64,000 nucleotides of DNA from Populus alba (Eukaryota > Streptophyta > Magnoliopsida > Malpighiales > Salicaceae), in the NCBI RefSeq assembly GCF_005239225.2, contig NC_133284.1, positions 30,676,339-30,740,338 on the forward strand, given 5' to 3'. Numbering within the stretch: the stretch's first letter is position 1; every line of letters begins with the position of its first letter. The translations under genes and the position numbers were made by a program. This document shows, one piece after another, positions 11,169 to 23,520 of the stretch. The notes below the pieces were generated by a model, which saw nothing but the letters and a program-made list of their open reading frames with translations, was not told where the DNA came from and did not search any database.

Positions 11169-11869
11169 CCTAAATTATCTGGCTAAACTGGTCAATTGAT
11201 TGAATCTAGTTGTATGAACTAGTCAACTGTTTCACACAAAAATCATAATTTAATAATTTTTTTTCTTCCAAATATGTTTTATGAGTCAAAATATACACAT
11301 TTATCCAACTTATAGACTAAAAAATAGACTCCAATTAAAATCACAAAAAGTTATTGTTTACATAATAGTTGTCCTATGTTTTTCAATGTCAATAATGTAG
11401 TCAGGCTTGTGATAACTAGCGATTCTGAATAGTCAAGTGTGGGTCTATTAACCCTTAAATCATCTGCCCTAAAAAGATTAAATGGATGGCCTAGCATATG
11501 TATTTATGGACCAATGGGACAGGTATAAGCCCAATAGGAGGTATGGTCGAACCAGACCAAAATAACGGCTCAAAAAGGCTATGACTTTAGATATGACCAT
11601 TAGATCACGCTCAAATCTTTACAGGAGTTTCCAGAGGCCGTTTTCCTTGTAGTAGCCATTATATCACTACGCGGACCGTCGGATCTTTAGATATCAAGAA
11701 TTTCATCAAAGCCCCTTGATTTTAGCAGTTTTGAGATTTTCCATGTTATTTTTGTAACCGATCAACCAATTTCATTGATTATTACGAACCGGCCAACCAA
11801 TTGAGTCAAATAATTGGAGTTTCATTCTGTCTCGCTTAGATGCACGACAAGATAAAGGCGTGCTAATTG

Positions 11870-12787
11870 TTTTTATTTTGTGTGCTGATTTTCTAATTTG
11901 TCCCTTAAAAGGACACACTCATGTACCCCATTGCTTGAAAATATTTAAAAAGAATGGTAGATCTCTTTAAAAAGAATGCCGAAAAAAATCTACTCATTCA
12001 ACGAATGCTAATAGCTCCTTGAAGTTATCTTTCCATTCATGAGTTCTCCATCCTTTCCAGCATCAAGTGTAGCTGAGTTTCCAAGCTGCACGTACAAGCA
12101 GCAACTGATAAGCATAGAAGGAATTATGGAGGAAACAACTCATGATTAAAACCTTCATGGATATCAATAACCTTTGAGGCTTTAGCTTCACAACCTACAC
12201 ATCAATACAAAAGACGAAAGCATGGAATATCTAACCAAGAGAAAGAGAAACATCAAACAACAAGATAACCAAATGATCCCAACTCTTGCTCAAATACCAA
12301 TTCTTCATCACCCTGAAATAACCGCTCCTCCCCTAGAAGTTCCCCAACAACACTGCAGATGGCAGAGCATTTCACCTGAAAGCTTGAAAATGGTTCGGAC
12401 TGTGGCCAGAGCTCTATTGAACTAAGCGATCGCACCGATTCAAACAGTTTTTCTTCTGAAATAAATTCTAGACATTATGATTGGCGCTTTTACCAACAAA
12501 GTGTTTTTTAATGAATGTTTAACAAAAGAACACATTCACAGAGATGAACAGCCTGAATTCTTCGGGCAGCAAGCAACGAGTACGGCTGTGATAATTAATA
12601 TCCAAACAACCTGACATAATACCATGAAAAATCCTTCTCCCTTCAAAATTAGAATTGAACACAACTTACAGCAAGTCAGAAACAGAACACCATTGTTTCG
12701 ATAATTCAAAATACTATTGATTACAGAAGGGATACATTTTACATGTGTATATGAAAAAGACATTATAACAAGCAACCCCATAATTCT
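11870..12787. other. Region between repeat block and CNL pseudogene; no gene recognised
   Basis: I see no supported coding frame. The part next to 12787 is the 3' flank of the minus-strand CNL pseudogene and would hold its 3' UTR. Confidence 0.45.
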
Positions 12788-15700
12788 TTACATGTCATGG
12801 CCGTCATCTATCTCCACACAAGGGATGTGGGATATCAATGGCCAGTACACTCCTTTCTCCTTGGAACAGCGCTGTGTCATTAACGGACAGTCCCTGATGC
12901 TGAATCTTCCAAGAGCATGAGGTAGGCATCCCCTAGGCTAGGACTTTAATTTAGGACAATCAACAATTTCTAGCTCTTCTAGATACGCAAGACTTTGGAG
13001 CTGCATGGATAGAGATTCCAGATTTGGAAGTCTTCCAATCCAAACAGAAGTTAGAGTTGTAGGAAGCAGCCACTTCTCATCTGGGAAGGAAACTGTGTCC
13101 GAAAAACATCCACCAGCGATACTAAAATCTCTAAGGAAGGCTAGACTTTGCAAGTTCCACTCTGACAGGCACCCATCGAGACCATCACAATCCCAGATCT
13201 CAAGCGATGTCAAGTTTGGAGGCATATCACCTTTTGGAAAGGCTTTCAGAGCTGGGCAGCTACAAATCGTCAGTTCTTGCAGAGATGTGAGTTTTCGCAT
13301 CGCTTTAGGTAGAGACTCGAGATTTTTGCAATTGTATATAGTCAACGTTCTGAGGTTAGCGAGGGAAAAGCCATCTCCTGGAATGAACTTGAGAGCAGAA
13401 CAATTACTTAAATTTAATTCAGAGAGATGCTTGAAGCTGCCAATGCACTCAGGAAAGCTTGACAGGACTTCGCAGTCTGAAATGGCTACGTATTCAAGGG
13501 ACATATTATCATGCAACATCATTTCTGAAAGAGGCTTCAATTGGGAACAATCCCAGATTTTTAGTGTCTTGAGTCGAGGTGGTAATTTCCCATCAGGAAA
13601 GGATGTGAGAGATGGACAGCCAATGATCTCCAGGTGCTCAAAATGACACAGGGTGCCAGAGCCATTTTTGTTGTGCATCAAACCCTCAGGCAGAGACTTT
13701 AATTCTGTACAGTATCGAATCTTCAACCCTTTTAACGTCAGCGGTAACATCCCTCCTGGAAAGCATTTGAGCGAAGGACACTCTTCTATCTCCAAGCATT
13801 CAAGAGGACAACTGCTCATGCCATCAGGGAGGGATCCAAGAGCTTTGCAATCCCGAAGTACTAGATGTCTCAGTGACGATAAAAGTCCAACTTCAGGAAT
13901 GGACACAAGATTTGGACATGACTCAATGCACAGATCCTCAAGTGACAAAAGCATGTGCACCCTATGGATTGGCAGAAGATCCAGCTTACCACAGCCTGAC
14001 AATTTTGAACTTTTACGAGTGCTGGGCATACCAATCTCAGTCAATGACACAAATTGAGGATGTTCAAAATTTTCTAATTCAGTTCCTTTTTGCCACAAGT
14101 AGGTTAGTTCGGGAAAATCAGAAATCATCAGAACTTTAAGTGCTCCCAGTGAACGCAGAAACTGGCCCTCCAAACAAGTAAGCCTTGACATACTCCCAAG
14201 TTTCAATGTGATTAGGGAGGGGTTATAAAACATGCATTTAGGTGTCACCTCATCACATTCTTCTAATTTCAGTTCACTATGCACTGGAAGCTTTTCATCT
14301 GAATCTACCAATATTGGGCATTTTCCAATCGTAATCTTTACACAGGAAGGAAGACAGCTAGGGAACTTGCCATGCAACTTGGGACAATTCCATAAAGTAA
14401 GCTCAGAAAGACTAGTAAATTCTTCTTCAGCTTCTCCATCAACTCCAGCTGCGGACCAAGATTTCCATTCCTGCATATCCTCAAATGTCAAAGTCTTCAG
14501 AGATGGAAAAGGCTTGACTGAAGAACCATATCCATAAAACTCAGGACCAACAGTCTCCACAGCATCCAGGCCTTGTATGCACAGATCCCTGAGTAAAGGT
14601 AGCCTCCCAAGTGGTGGCAATACAGTGCATTTCCTGCAACAAGACAGTTTTAAGTGCACTATTTCAGAAAATGATGGATGTCCTACCCATGAAGGAAATT
14701 CTGTCCCACCATAGAATGAAATCTTTAGTTCTTTAAGGTTTGTATGAGGTTGTAGGGAGTCGAGAACAAGCAGTTGATGTTGTGGTTTTACTGAGTCAAG
14801 AACAAGCATTTGATATTGTCGGCCTTTATCTTTAATGTCACTCTTAAACCATTCCAATTCTAACTCATCAAGGTTGTGCTTGCCCCTTAAATTAGCATGA
14901 ACTGCATGTCGAGCATCTATCACATTATGCAATGCCATTATGGAAAGTCGGCCTTCAAGATTCTGCAACCCTCTTAATTCCTCAATTCCGCAGCCCTCTT
15001 CTCCTACGATGAACTTTGACAATTTCTGAAGACCTGTCAAATTACCCATCCACGAAGGCATCTCAAGTAAGTTATCAGTATCAGTAATATCCAGATGACA
15101 AAGATTGATAAGATTCCCAGTCCCTTGTGGCAGTTTATTAAGCTTCCTGCATCCATATAATTTGAGAGTCTGCAAGTTTATGAGAGTGCTCACAGATTCA
15201 GGCAACCGCTTAATCTTAGTTTGAGAGAAATTAAGGTAACGTAACTGCTTCAAATCACCAATTGAATTTGGTAGCTCTGTAATGCAATAACCACTCAATG
15301 AAAGAACTCTTACGCCTCTCAATTTTAACAGCGCCTTATGTAATACATTTTTACTCAAGTAGCAATATGCAGCCCAAGGTGAAGAGTAAAGTCGCAATGC
15401 AATGAAAGTTCGCAGACGCTTCAGTTTACCCAGGTCTTTGAACCTCTGCAGGACCTCGTATGTACGACGAGTGAATGACATATGGCGAGTCTTTTCAGGA
15501 TTTGGAAAGACCTTGTTATTTTCCTGCTTATCATTTGAATTGACACACGTTTCTCCAGCAATAGATTGAGCCAGATCACTGATGAGATGATGCATCAGAT
15601 AACGATGTTCATTGCTGCTTGATCGCTGGAAAAACAATCTTGATAATAACTCATTAAAACAAGAATAGAAGTCTTCCATCTGCTTCTTTCCTCCTGCATC

Positions 15701-16405
15701 TGGCAGAAATCCTTGGGCCATCCATAACAACACTAATTCATCCTTATAGAATTCATAGTCTTTTGGAAGTATAGAACAGAAAACAAACAATTGCTTCAAA
15801 TGTGAAGGAAGATGATAGTAGCTCAACCTCAAGGCTGATATATCCCACATTTTGCTATTAAGTACACTTTCTCATTCATCAACATAAGGTTTAGTGCGCA
15901 ATTGCCCCCCCAGTGTTTTAACAGCCAGTGGCAGTCCCCCGCACCTTTGAACTATTTTCTGGCCGATCTCCTGCAGGTCTGGCAGATCACTGAAATTGGA
16001 CCTTCCCAGTGCATGCTTTGCAAACAAAGACAGGCTATCCTCAAATGACAGTTCTTTCAAAAGGTAACATGGAAAAGCACTCATCATTAATGCAACATCT
16101 TGATTTCGAGTTGTGAGGATGATTCTACTCCCAGGGGATGTCACTTGGAAAGGACGGCGAAGAACAGTCCAGTCATCATAGTTCTTATTCCAAACGTCAT
16201 CTAAAACAAGAAGAAACTTCTTCCCCGCCAATTTCTCTCTCAGCCTAAGTTGAAGTAGATTCAAATCCTTCGCAACGTAATTCCCCGAAACTGCCTCAAG
16301 AATAGTTCTCGTAACCCTAACAACATCAAAATCCTCAGAAACACAGCACCAAACTTTGAAATCGAAAAATTATCTACTTTCTCATCATTGTAGACAAGCT
16401 GAGCA
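12788..16405 (-). pseudogene. CC-NBS-LRR pseudogene, 5'-truncated, few lesions
   Basis: On the minus strand one frame runs from the NB-ARC into about 20 LRRs and a normal CNL C-terminus. The 15872-16264 part has kinase-2, RNBS-B, RNBS-C and GLPL-like motifs (GLPLAVKTLGG). The 12938-15850 part (970 codons) begins in RNBS-D (CSILPKDYEF) and runs through leucine-rich repeats. Lesions: a 1-bp deletion near 16364-16371 relative to the left-edge gene, a TGA at 15872-15874 where relatives have Trp, and a TAG at 12938-12940. Beyond that TAG the frame stays open for 49 codons to a TAA at 12788-12790, resembling the intact gene's end (SKEKGVYWPLISHIPCVEI). The coiled coil and P-loop are missing: at 16405 it joins copia sequence. 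Bases 15949-16184 are identical to the left-edge gene. Confidence 0.88.
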
Positions 16406-18031
16406 TCTTGCCCCAGTAGCAAGGCTAGATACAATTCGGACTCTCATTGCACTTGCAGCACAGAAAGGGTGGAAATTGTTTCAATTGGATGTTAAATCAG
16501 CATTCCTAAATGGTGTTCTTAAAGAAGAAGTATATATTGAGCGGCCTGAAGGGTTTGAAGTAAAGAATGCAGAACACAAAGTTTACAAACTGAAGAAGGC
16601 TTTGTATGGATTGAAGCAGGCACCGAGGGCCTGGTATAGTAAAATTGATGCATACCTCTCTATGTGCAAATTTAAAAGGAGCACAAGTGAAGCTACTTTG
16701 TATACAAGATTAGACATGGAAGGTAATTTGATCATTGTCTCAATCTATGTTGATGACATTGTGTACACTGACAGTAGTGAGAGGCTTCTCAGTGAATTCA
16801 AAAGGGAAATGATGCAGAGGTATGAGATATTTGATCTTGGACTCCTTCATCATTTTCTTGGCATGGGAATACTGCAAACCAATCGAGGGGTGTTTATTCA
16901 TCAAGGGAAATATGCCAAATCTCTGCTTAGTAAGTTTGGACTTGATGATTGCAAACCAGTCTCCATTCCCTTGGCCACTGGTGAGAAACTGAAGAAGGTG
17001 GATGGAAGTGAGTTGGCTGATGAAGGTCTTTATAGAAAAATAGTAGGAAGTTTACTATATTTGACAGCTACAAGACCTGATCTAATGTATGCTGCATGTT
17101 TATTATCACGGTTCATGACTAGACCTACCAAGATTCACATGGGAGCTGCAAAAAGAGTTCTAAGATATGTGCAAGGAACTCTCAGTTATGGGATTGAATA
17201 TGTAAGGGATCAATCAGCAACTCTCATTGGATTTTGTGATGCAGATTAGGCAGGAAGTGAAGATGATAGCAGGAGCACTTCGGGCTATGCATTCAGTTTT
17301 GGAAGTGGAGCATTCTCCTGGTCTTCTGTGAAACGGAACACAGTAGCATTGTCAACTGCAAAAGCTGAGTATGTCTCAGCATCTGAAGCAACTGCTCAGG
17401 CCATTTGGTTACGGTTTGTTCTTGATGATTTTGGGGAAATGCAAGCTGAAGCAACACCTTTATTCTGTGATAACATGTCAGCAATTTTGATGGCCAAAAA
17501 TCCAGTTTTTCATCAAAGAACAAGACACATAAACAGGAAGTATCATTTTATAAGAGAGGCTCTGCAAGAAGGAGTAATTAATGTCAAGTTCTGCAGAAGT
17601 GAATAACAACTTGCAGACATCTTCACAAAGGCAGTACCCAAAGACAGATTCAAGAAACTAAAACTAAATCTTGGAGTTAAATCAGTAAACAGCTTAGGAG
17701 AGGTTGTTGAAAGCTAAGTTGATTACTTGTGATTGAAGTCTTTGAAGAAGACTACGTGGACTGTAGCAACAAGGATGAAGAGATGAAGAAATTCTGTTAA
17801 AACAGTTAAGAAGGCAGTTAAAACCGTTATTGCAGTTATATCAGTTTTTACTGTTACAAATCATTCTTACATGTGTAAGAATCATGACCCTCCATTAGTG
17901 GATGGATGAGATGATCTTGATTCCTAAAATAACAGAATCAGTTACATAAATTGTGTATAAAAGCAGAGTTTTCTGCATTAATAAAAAAAACAGAAAAATA
18001 TACAAGAATTTCTTCATAATCTTCTCTGCAC
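16406..18031 (+). mobile_element. 5'-truncated Ty1/copia remnant with 3' LTR
   Basis: Starting inside reverse transcriptase, the reading includes the LDVKSAFLNG block, YVDD (in IVSIYVDDIVYTD), then RNase H (DAD-AGS, SRSTSGY, STAKAEYVSASEA) and the usual copia C-terminus (QLADIFTKAV). Two in-frame stops are visible: TAG at 17247-17249, in place of the Trp of DADWAGS, and TAA at 17604-17606. A purine-rich tract (AGGAGAGG, 17696-17703) precedes an LTR starting TGTTGAAAGC at 17705 and ending near 18031, with a TATA-like GTATAAAAGC. It is from a different copia family than the element at 18321. Its left end abuts the CNL pseudogene and its right end an NBS fragment. Confidence 0.85.
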
Positions 18032-18049
18032 ACTTAAGCTTATTCTTCT

Positions 18050-18320
18050 TCTAAAAAAGCTTCAGAAAACGAACAAGTGGAAATGGCAGCCATGATTAGT
18101 GGGATGTTGTTGTTTCGTGTGGTGACAACTATTTTAACTTGAAAACCAGCAAAGGGTTGGCGTAGAAGATCCCATCGGTCATAGCCCGCATTGAAAACAT
18201 CATCTAACATAATCAAACATCTCTTTCCAGAAAGTCTCTCTCTTAGATTCACCTGAAGAAAAATCAAATCTCCAACAAGCCTGATCCTTGGTAACTTCCT
18301 AGAGGATTGTCCCTGTTATG
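18050..18320 (-). pseudogene. NBS-only gene fragment, copy b, 3' part
   Basis: The minus-strand reading gives LRERLSGKRCLIMLDDV (kinase-2) and KIVVTTRNN (RNBS-B), closely matching the ORF at 24964-25953. The sequence stops at 18320, where a copia element begins, and resumes at 23521. The TTATG at 18316-18320 is the element's target-site duplication. The far end near 18050 abuts the LTR of the truncated copia remnant. Confidence 0.82.
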
Positions 18321-18548
18321 TGTTAACATTATGTTAGTTTTACATTACTATTACTTAGGCAAAATATAATTATATCAGTTAGGATTTGTTGTAACAGACC
18401 ACAATTATAGGTTCTTTCCGTAGAAGTCAAGGAAAGCTTTATACCATCTACTGTTATACAAAGGCAGGTGTATTGATGATATAATTACTTGAAAAAACAG
18501 AATACAAAAGTTATGAATGAAATTCGTACAGAGAAACACAATTTAACT
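18321..18548 (+). repeat. 5' LTR of copia element
   Basis: 228 bp starting TGTTAACATT; followed immediately by the primer-binding site. Eight substitutions separate it from the 3' LTR. Confidence 0.93.
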
Positions 18549-18891
18549 TGGTATCAAAGCATGGAAATGCATTACTGATATATCTTTACTTATATCGTCC
18601 CTTCCTCAGTTTATATATCTTTCTCTTCTTTCTTCTTTTTTCACCATCCAATCTTGCAGTAAACAAATTCCTGATTAAACCACTTTCCTCTGTCAAATAT
18701 TGAAAAATTCTGCATACTTGAATATTTTTCTGCATTCTCTCTAAATCTTGCAATCTATTCTTAAAATACAAACTGCATTCTGATCTTGAAATCTTTTCTA
18801 AATATTTATTGTTCTTGCATTCAGGTCACTTTCTTTACATCCTCTTTTTGCATCCTGAGATCACTTTCTTTCCTATCATTCTTGGTTTTCC

Positions 18892-19896
18892 ATGATGAAT
18901 GATAAAACAACAGAATCAACACCCATTATCCATGTACAAACTGAAAACTCTGGATTCACAACCAGTGTTATTCTCACTAAAACTAATTACGATGTATGGT
19001 CTCAGATCATGGAAATGCAGATTGCAGGAAGAGAAAAGCTTGAATATATTATGGGCAAAACACAACCACCACAAGATACTGATGCTTCTTACTCAAGATG
19101 GTATGCAGAAAATCAAAAGGTTAAAGGATGGCTGCTAACGTCTATGTCACCAGATATCATGAAAAGATACATCCGACTACGTACTGCACGAGAAATTTGG
19201 AATGCCTTGTCTAAAGCTTTCTATGATGGAGCAGACGAATCACAAATCTTTTCACTTAACAAGAAAGCCTTCTCCACGAAACAGATAAGTCGACCACTAT
19301 CAACATATTATGGTGATCTTATGGAGATCTTCCAAGAACTTGATCATCGCGACAGAACTGAAATGAAAGACCCGGATGATGTTATTACTTACAGAAGATC
19401 TGTTGAAAGATTACAGGTGCATATTTTCTTGAATAGATTGGATGCAAAATTTGAACAAATTCAAGGGAAAATTCTTAGAAAAGATCCAATATTGGATCTT
19501 GAAAAAGCTTATGCTTATGTATGCTGTGATGCTGTTCGCAGAGCTACTTTGAACAATGAAACTGGAGCTAGTCATGCGGAATCATCTGCAATGATGGCAC
19601 GACAAGGTAAGCCTAGAATATACAGATCACATGGCCCTACCATGGAACAAATCGGAACAACAGAAACTCAGAACAACAGCTATGAAATTGGAAAGGGAAA
19701 ATCAGAATATGTCTGCACACATTGTGGTGAAACTGGACATACAAAGTTGAAATGCTATGAATTAATTGGGTATCCAGAATGGTGGGATCCTGCTAAAGCA
19801 CCTCGTAAACGAAACTCAAAACCAAACACTCATGCTTTAGTTGCAGTGGCAAAACATCCTTCAACCAAAACAATGACCAATCCCACAACTAAGTAA
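18892..19896 (+). CDS. Copia gag-like protein
   Basis: This 334-codon frame starts at an ATG about 330 bases after the primer-binding site. It contains the gag region of plant copia elements (TKTNYDVWSQIMEMQI near residues 28-43, then a UBN2-type middle) and a CCHC zinc knuckle CTHCGETGHTKLKC near residues 279-292, which binds RNA in the particle. The frame ends at TAA 19894-19896. Another in-frame TAA at 19918-19920 precedes the protease in the same frame; copia elements usually have one continuous gag-pol frame, so these stops are probably inactivating. Gag itself is intact. Confidence 0.8.
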   Translation: MMNDKTTESTPIIHVQTENSGFTTSVILTKTNYDVWSQIMEMQIAGREKLEYIMGKTQPPQDTDASYSRWYAENQKVKGWLLTSMSPDIMKRYIRLRTAREIWNALSKAFYDGADESQIFSLNKKAFSTKQISRPLSTYYGDLMEIFQELDHRDRTEMKDPDDVITYRRSVERLQVHIFLNRLDAKFEQIQGKILRKDPILDLEKAYAYVCCDAVRRATLNNETGASHAESSAMMARQGKPRIYRSHGPTMEQIGTTETQNNSYEIGKGKSEYVCTHCGETGHTKLKCYELIGYPEWWDPAKAPRKRNSKPNTHALVAVAKHPSTKTMTNPTTK

Positions 19897-19920
19897 GAAT
19901 ATGTGGAAGAACATCCTTAA

Positions 19921-22900
19921 CCATTAACAAATGAAGAATATAGTAAAGTCTTTCATACCTCCACTCTTAGCAGTAAAAATGAATGGATAATTGATTCTAG
20001 GGCTACTGAGCATATGACTTTTGACAAGTTATGGTTTCAATATGTTAAACCATCAGAACAATATGTTATATCCTCAGCAAATGGTACCTCATCATCTGTT
20101 AATGGTGAAGGTTTTGTCATCCTTACTGAGAATATAAATCTTGATTCCGTATTAGTTGTTCCAGCTCTTAATTATAATTTACTTTCAGTTGCTCAAATAA
20201 CTCTTGCTTTGCAATGCATTGTTATTTTTTGGCCTAACCTTTGTGTTTTCAAGGATATTCGAACTCGGAAGAAAATTGGTTATGGTACTAGAAGAGGAAA
20301 GCTCTATTATCTAGATTTAACACCAGCAAGTTGTCACCAAGTAGCTCAAGCATTCTCCATGAATAAATCCGCTGCAAACTTTGAATCTACTGCAAACTCT
20401 GAATAAACTGCAAACTCTGAAATTTGGTTATGGCATAAATGTTTAGGTCACTCATCCTTTGGATATTTGAAGAAATTAATGCAGAAACTCTCTGCTCAAC
20501 TACCTGACACAGAATTTAAATGTGATGTCTGTGAATTGGCTAAAAGCCATCGGGTTCCATTTCAAAACAGCATGAATAAAAGTCCAGCACCTTTTATTGT
20601 TGTACATTCAGATGTATGGGGTCCAGCAAATACTTGCTCCCTTAATGGTAAACGATGGTTTATTTCCTTTATTGATGATCACACACGTATGACATGGATT
20701 TGCCTAATGAAATGCAAAAGTGAAGTAAGTTCATTATTCAAACAATTTCATAACATGGTAGCCACACAATATAGTTCTGCAATACAGGTTCTTTGTAGTG
20801 ACAATGGTGGAGAATTCATCAATCAGGAGTTGAAACAATATTTGATTAATCATGGAATTGTTCAACAAACCACTTGCCTTTACACCCCTCAACAAAATGG
20901 GGTTGCAGAACGTAAGAATCGGCATCTTCTTAAAGTTGTTCGAGCTTCTTTATTTGAAGCTCATATGTCAACTAAATATTGGGGTGAAGCTATCACAACA
21001 GCAACATATCTTATCAACAGGATACCCTCAAGCACATTAGGATTCCAGACCCCATTGAGTGTTCTTCAGAAGAAAATAAAATCTCTTGCTGTGTCACATT
21101 TACAACTAAGAGTTTTTGGATGTATAGCTTTTGTTCATCTTCACAAACCATTAAGGAATAAGCTGGAACCGCGAGCACTCAAGTGCATATTTGTTGGCTA
21201 TGCCCAGCATCAGAAAGGTTATCGCTGCTATCATCCACCAACTCAGAAACTCTACATCACGCTGGACGTTGTATTCCATGAAAATAGAATGTATTACTCT
21301 GACGTTGAACCTCGAATCAGGAGCACAACAAGGGTAACTGGCAGACATGTTATGATGACCTATATATTACAAGAGATAAAAATTCTAGTAATACATCCTC
21401 ACATACCTTACAAGATGGAAATAATGAAGAAAATATAAAAGCAGAACCACAACAAACCACTGGTATTAAAGAAAACCAAATAGAGGTACTGCAACAAGAA
21501 ACTTAGGTACCTCAGTTGTCAGCTTCCCAACTTCAAATGACTCCTGAGTCTGAATCCATAAATAAATCTCAAGTAAGTTCTGAAACTCAACTCAAAGTTC
21601 TACCCCACATAACCACTAGAGGAAAACCCAAAATTGCGTATGAACCTCTTCTCACCTCTAAACCTCACTATCCTATGAGTAATTTTGTGTCCTACCATAG
21701 ATTATCAAAGGATAATGAAACTTTCGTAAATCAAATTTCTGTTATATCTATTCCTAACAGTGTGCAGGAAGCCAAAACATATTCAAGATGGAAAGAAGCC
21801 ATGAACGAAGAAATGAGATCCTTTCAAAAAAATTCCACATGGGAAGTGGTTGAACTTCATACAGGAAAGGTATTGGTTGGATGTCGGTGGGTGTTTACCA
21901 TTAAACATAAAGCAAATGGCACCATTGAAAGGTTTAAAGCAAGGCTTGTTGCCAAAGGGTACACTCAAACTTATGGGATTGATTATATGGAAACATTTGC
22001 ACCAGTGGCTAAAATAAACACTGTTCGTATCCTATTATCTCTGGTCGTGAACCTTGATTGGCCCCTATATCAACTTGATGTAAAAAAACACCTTCTTGCA
22101 TGAGGATCTCCAAGAAGAAGTATATATGGAATTACCTCCTGGATGTATTATGCAAATCAAAGGAAGCACAAAAGTATGTAGATTAAAGAAATCCCTATAC
22201 GGGTTAAAGCAATCTCCAAGAGCTTGATTCGGGAGGATCAGTACTTTCATGAAATTCATCGAATACAAGCAAAGCAACTCTGACCATATGTTATTCTTGA
22301 AAACAAAAAAAGGAGAAGTCACAGCTCTGATCGTATACGTTGATGATATAATAGTAACCGAAAATAAACCTGAAGAGCAAAAGACATTACAGAATCGTCT
22401 TGCCCAGGAATTTGAAATGAAATCTCTAGGTCACTTAAAATACTTTCTTGGTATTAAAGTATCAAGATCGAAAGAAGGTATTTTCTTGTCTCAACAAAAA
22501 TATGCTCTAGATTTGTTAAAAGAAACAGGTATGACAGCTTGTAGACCTGTCAGTACTCCTATAGAAGAAAACTTGAAATTGAGTATACATCCACAACAAA
22601 TTCCCACTAATAAATAACGTTATCAGAGACTAGTGGGAAGATTAATGTATCTTACACATACCAGACCTGATTTAGCTTATGCTTTAAGTGTAATAAGTCA
22701 GTTTATGCACTCCCCTAGTGAAGAACATATGAAAGTTGTCACCCGTATCCTGTGCTACCTGAAATCATCTCCAAGTAAAGGAATTCTATTTAGAAAGGGG
22801 GACAATCTGAAGATTGATGGATATACCGATGCTGATTGGGCAGGGTCAATACAAGATCGAAGATCTACATCGGGATATTTTACATTTGTGAGTGGAAACT

Positions 22901-23285
22901 TGGTCACTTGGAGAAGTAAGAAGTTGTGGCTAGATCCTCAGCCGAAGCTGAATACAGGGGAATGGCCAAAGCGATATGTGAATTATTATGGATAAAGAAT
23001 TTGATGCAGGAATTACAGGTTGAGCAGATAAGTCCTATGAGATTGTTTTGTGATAGTAAGGCAGCATGCGACATTGCTCATAATCCTGTCCAACATGATA
23101 GAACTATGCATGTTGAAGTTGATAGACATTTTATCAAAGAAAAATTGAAGGAAAAGATTATCAAAGTTCCTCATATTCGATCTCAAGATCAGCTTGCAGA
23201 TGTGTTGACGAAGGCAGTATCCAGCCAAGTTTCTCATACCAGTCTTGACAAATTGGGCATGAATGATATCTATGTACCAATTTGA
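19921..23285 (+). pseudogene. Copia pol (protease, integrase, RT, RNase H), broken
   Basis: The protease follows the gag stops, and its active site reads DSRA where the family has DSGA (19993-20004). A TAA at 20404-20406 separates protease from integrase. Integrase keeps its HHCC zinc motif and the D,D,E residues (HSDVWG, SDNGGEF, ERKN). A frame break occurs before 21440. RT starts near 21780 and is broken after LDVK at about 22080-22095; a TGA at about 22225 replaces the Trp of SPRAW; YVDD is intact near 22337. A TAA at 22615-22617 follows, then RNase H (DADWAGS), then a frameshift near 22920 before the ARSSAEAEYR block. At least six lesions are visible. Confidence 0.88.
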
Positions 23286-23292
23286 GAAGGGG

Positions 23293-23520
23293 TGTTAACA
23301 TTATGTTAGTTTTACATTACTATTACTTAGGCAGAATATAATTATATTAGTTAGGATTTGTTGTAACAGACCACAATTATAGGTTCTTTCCGTAGAAGTC
23401 AAGGAAAGCTTTATACTACCTACTGCTATATAAAGGCAGGTGTATTGATGATATATTTACTTGAAAAAACAGAATACAAAAGTTATGAATGAAATTCGTA
23501 CAGAGAAACACAACTTAACT
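23293..23520 (+). repeat. 3' LTR of copia element
   Basis: 228 bp preceded by the purine tract; followed by the second TTATG at 23521-23525. It carries a TATATAAAGG box. Confidence 0.93.

Larger units (their letters stand above)
4470..12000. repeat. Repeat block, copy 1 of a diverged segmental duplication
   Basis: Three stretches match later sequence in order: 4470-4960 with 23630-24050, 4970-5560 with 28310-28990, and 9322-10500 with 29262-30411. 11110-11780 also matches 32860-33470. The spacing differs because each copy received its own insertions. The block is mostly non-coding retroelement-type sequence: a roughly 190-bp direct repeat occurs at about 6200-6600, and starts resembling TGTAACAACC occur at 5192 and 28639. 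No coding frame survives. Confidence 0.65.
18321..23520 (+). mobile_element. Complete Ty1/copia LTR retrotransposon, decayed coding
   Basis: The element is 5,200 bp with 228-bp LTRs (18321-18548 and 23293-23520), a primer-binding site TGGTATCAAAGC (18549-18560) resembling the initiator-tRNA-Met type, and a polypurine tract GAGAAGGGG (23284-23292). The TTATG duplication lies at 18316-18320 and 23521-23525. Gene order is gag, protease, integrase, RT, RNase H, which defines copia. It lies in the NBS relic, sense opposite to it. By eye the LTRs differ at 8 of 228 positions with no gaps, suggesting insertion of the order of a million years ago under usual plant rates (inference). Several stops and frameshifts break pol, so it cannot be autonomous. 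Confidence 0.95.

Noticed and set aside
13005..14537. Long plus-strand frames (213, 134 and 101 codons) across the CNL pseudogene
   Set aside because: They are antisense to the leucine-rich repeats; repeated codon patterns keep the opposite strand open. No plus-strand domain was recognised.
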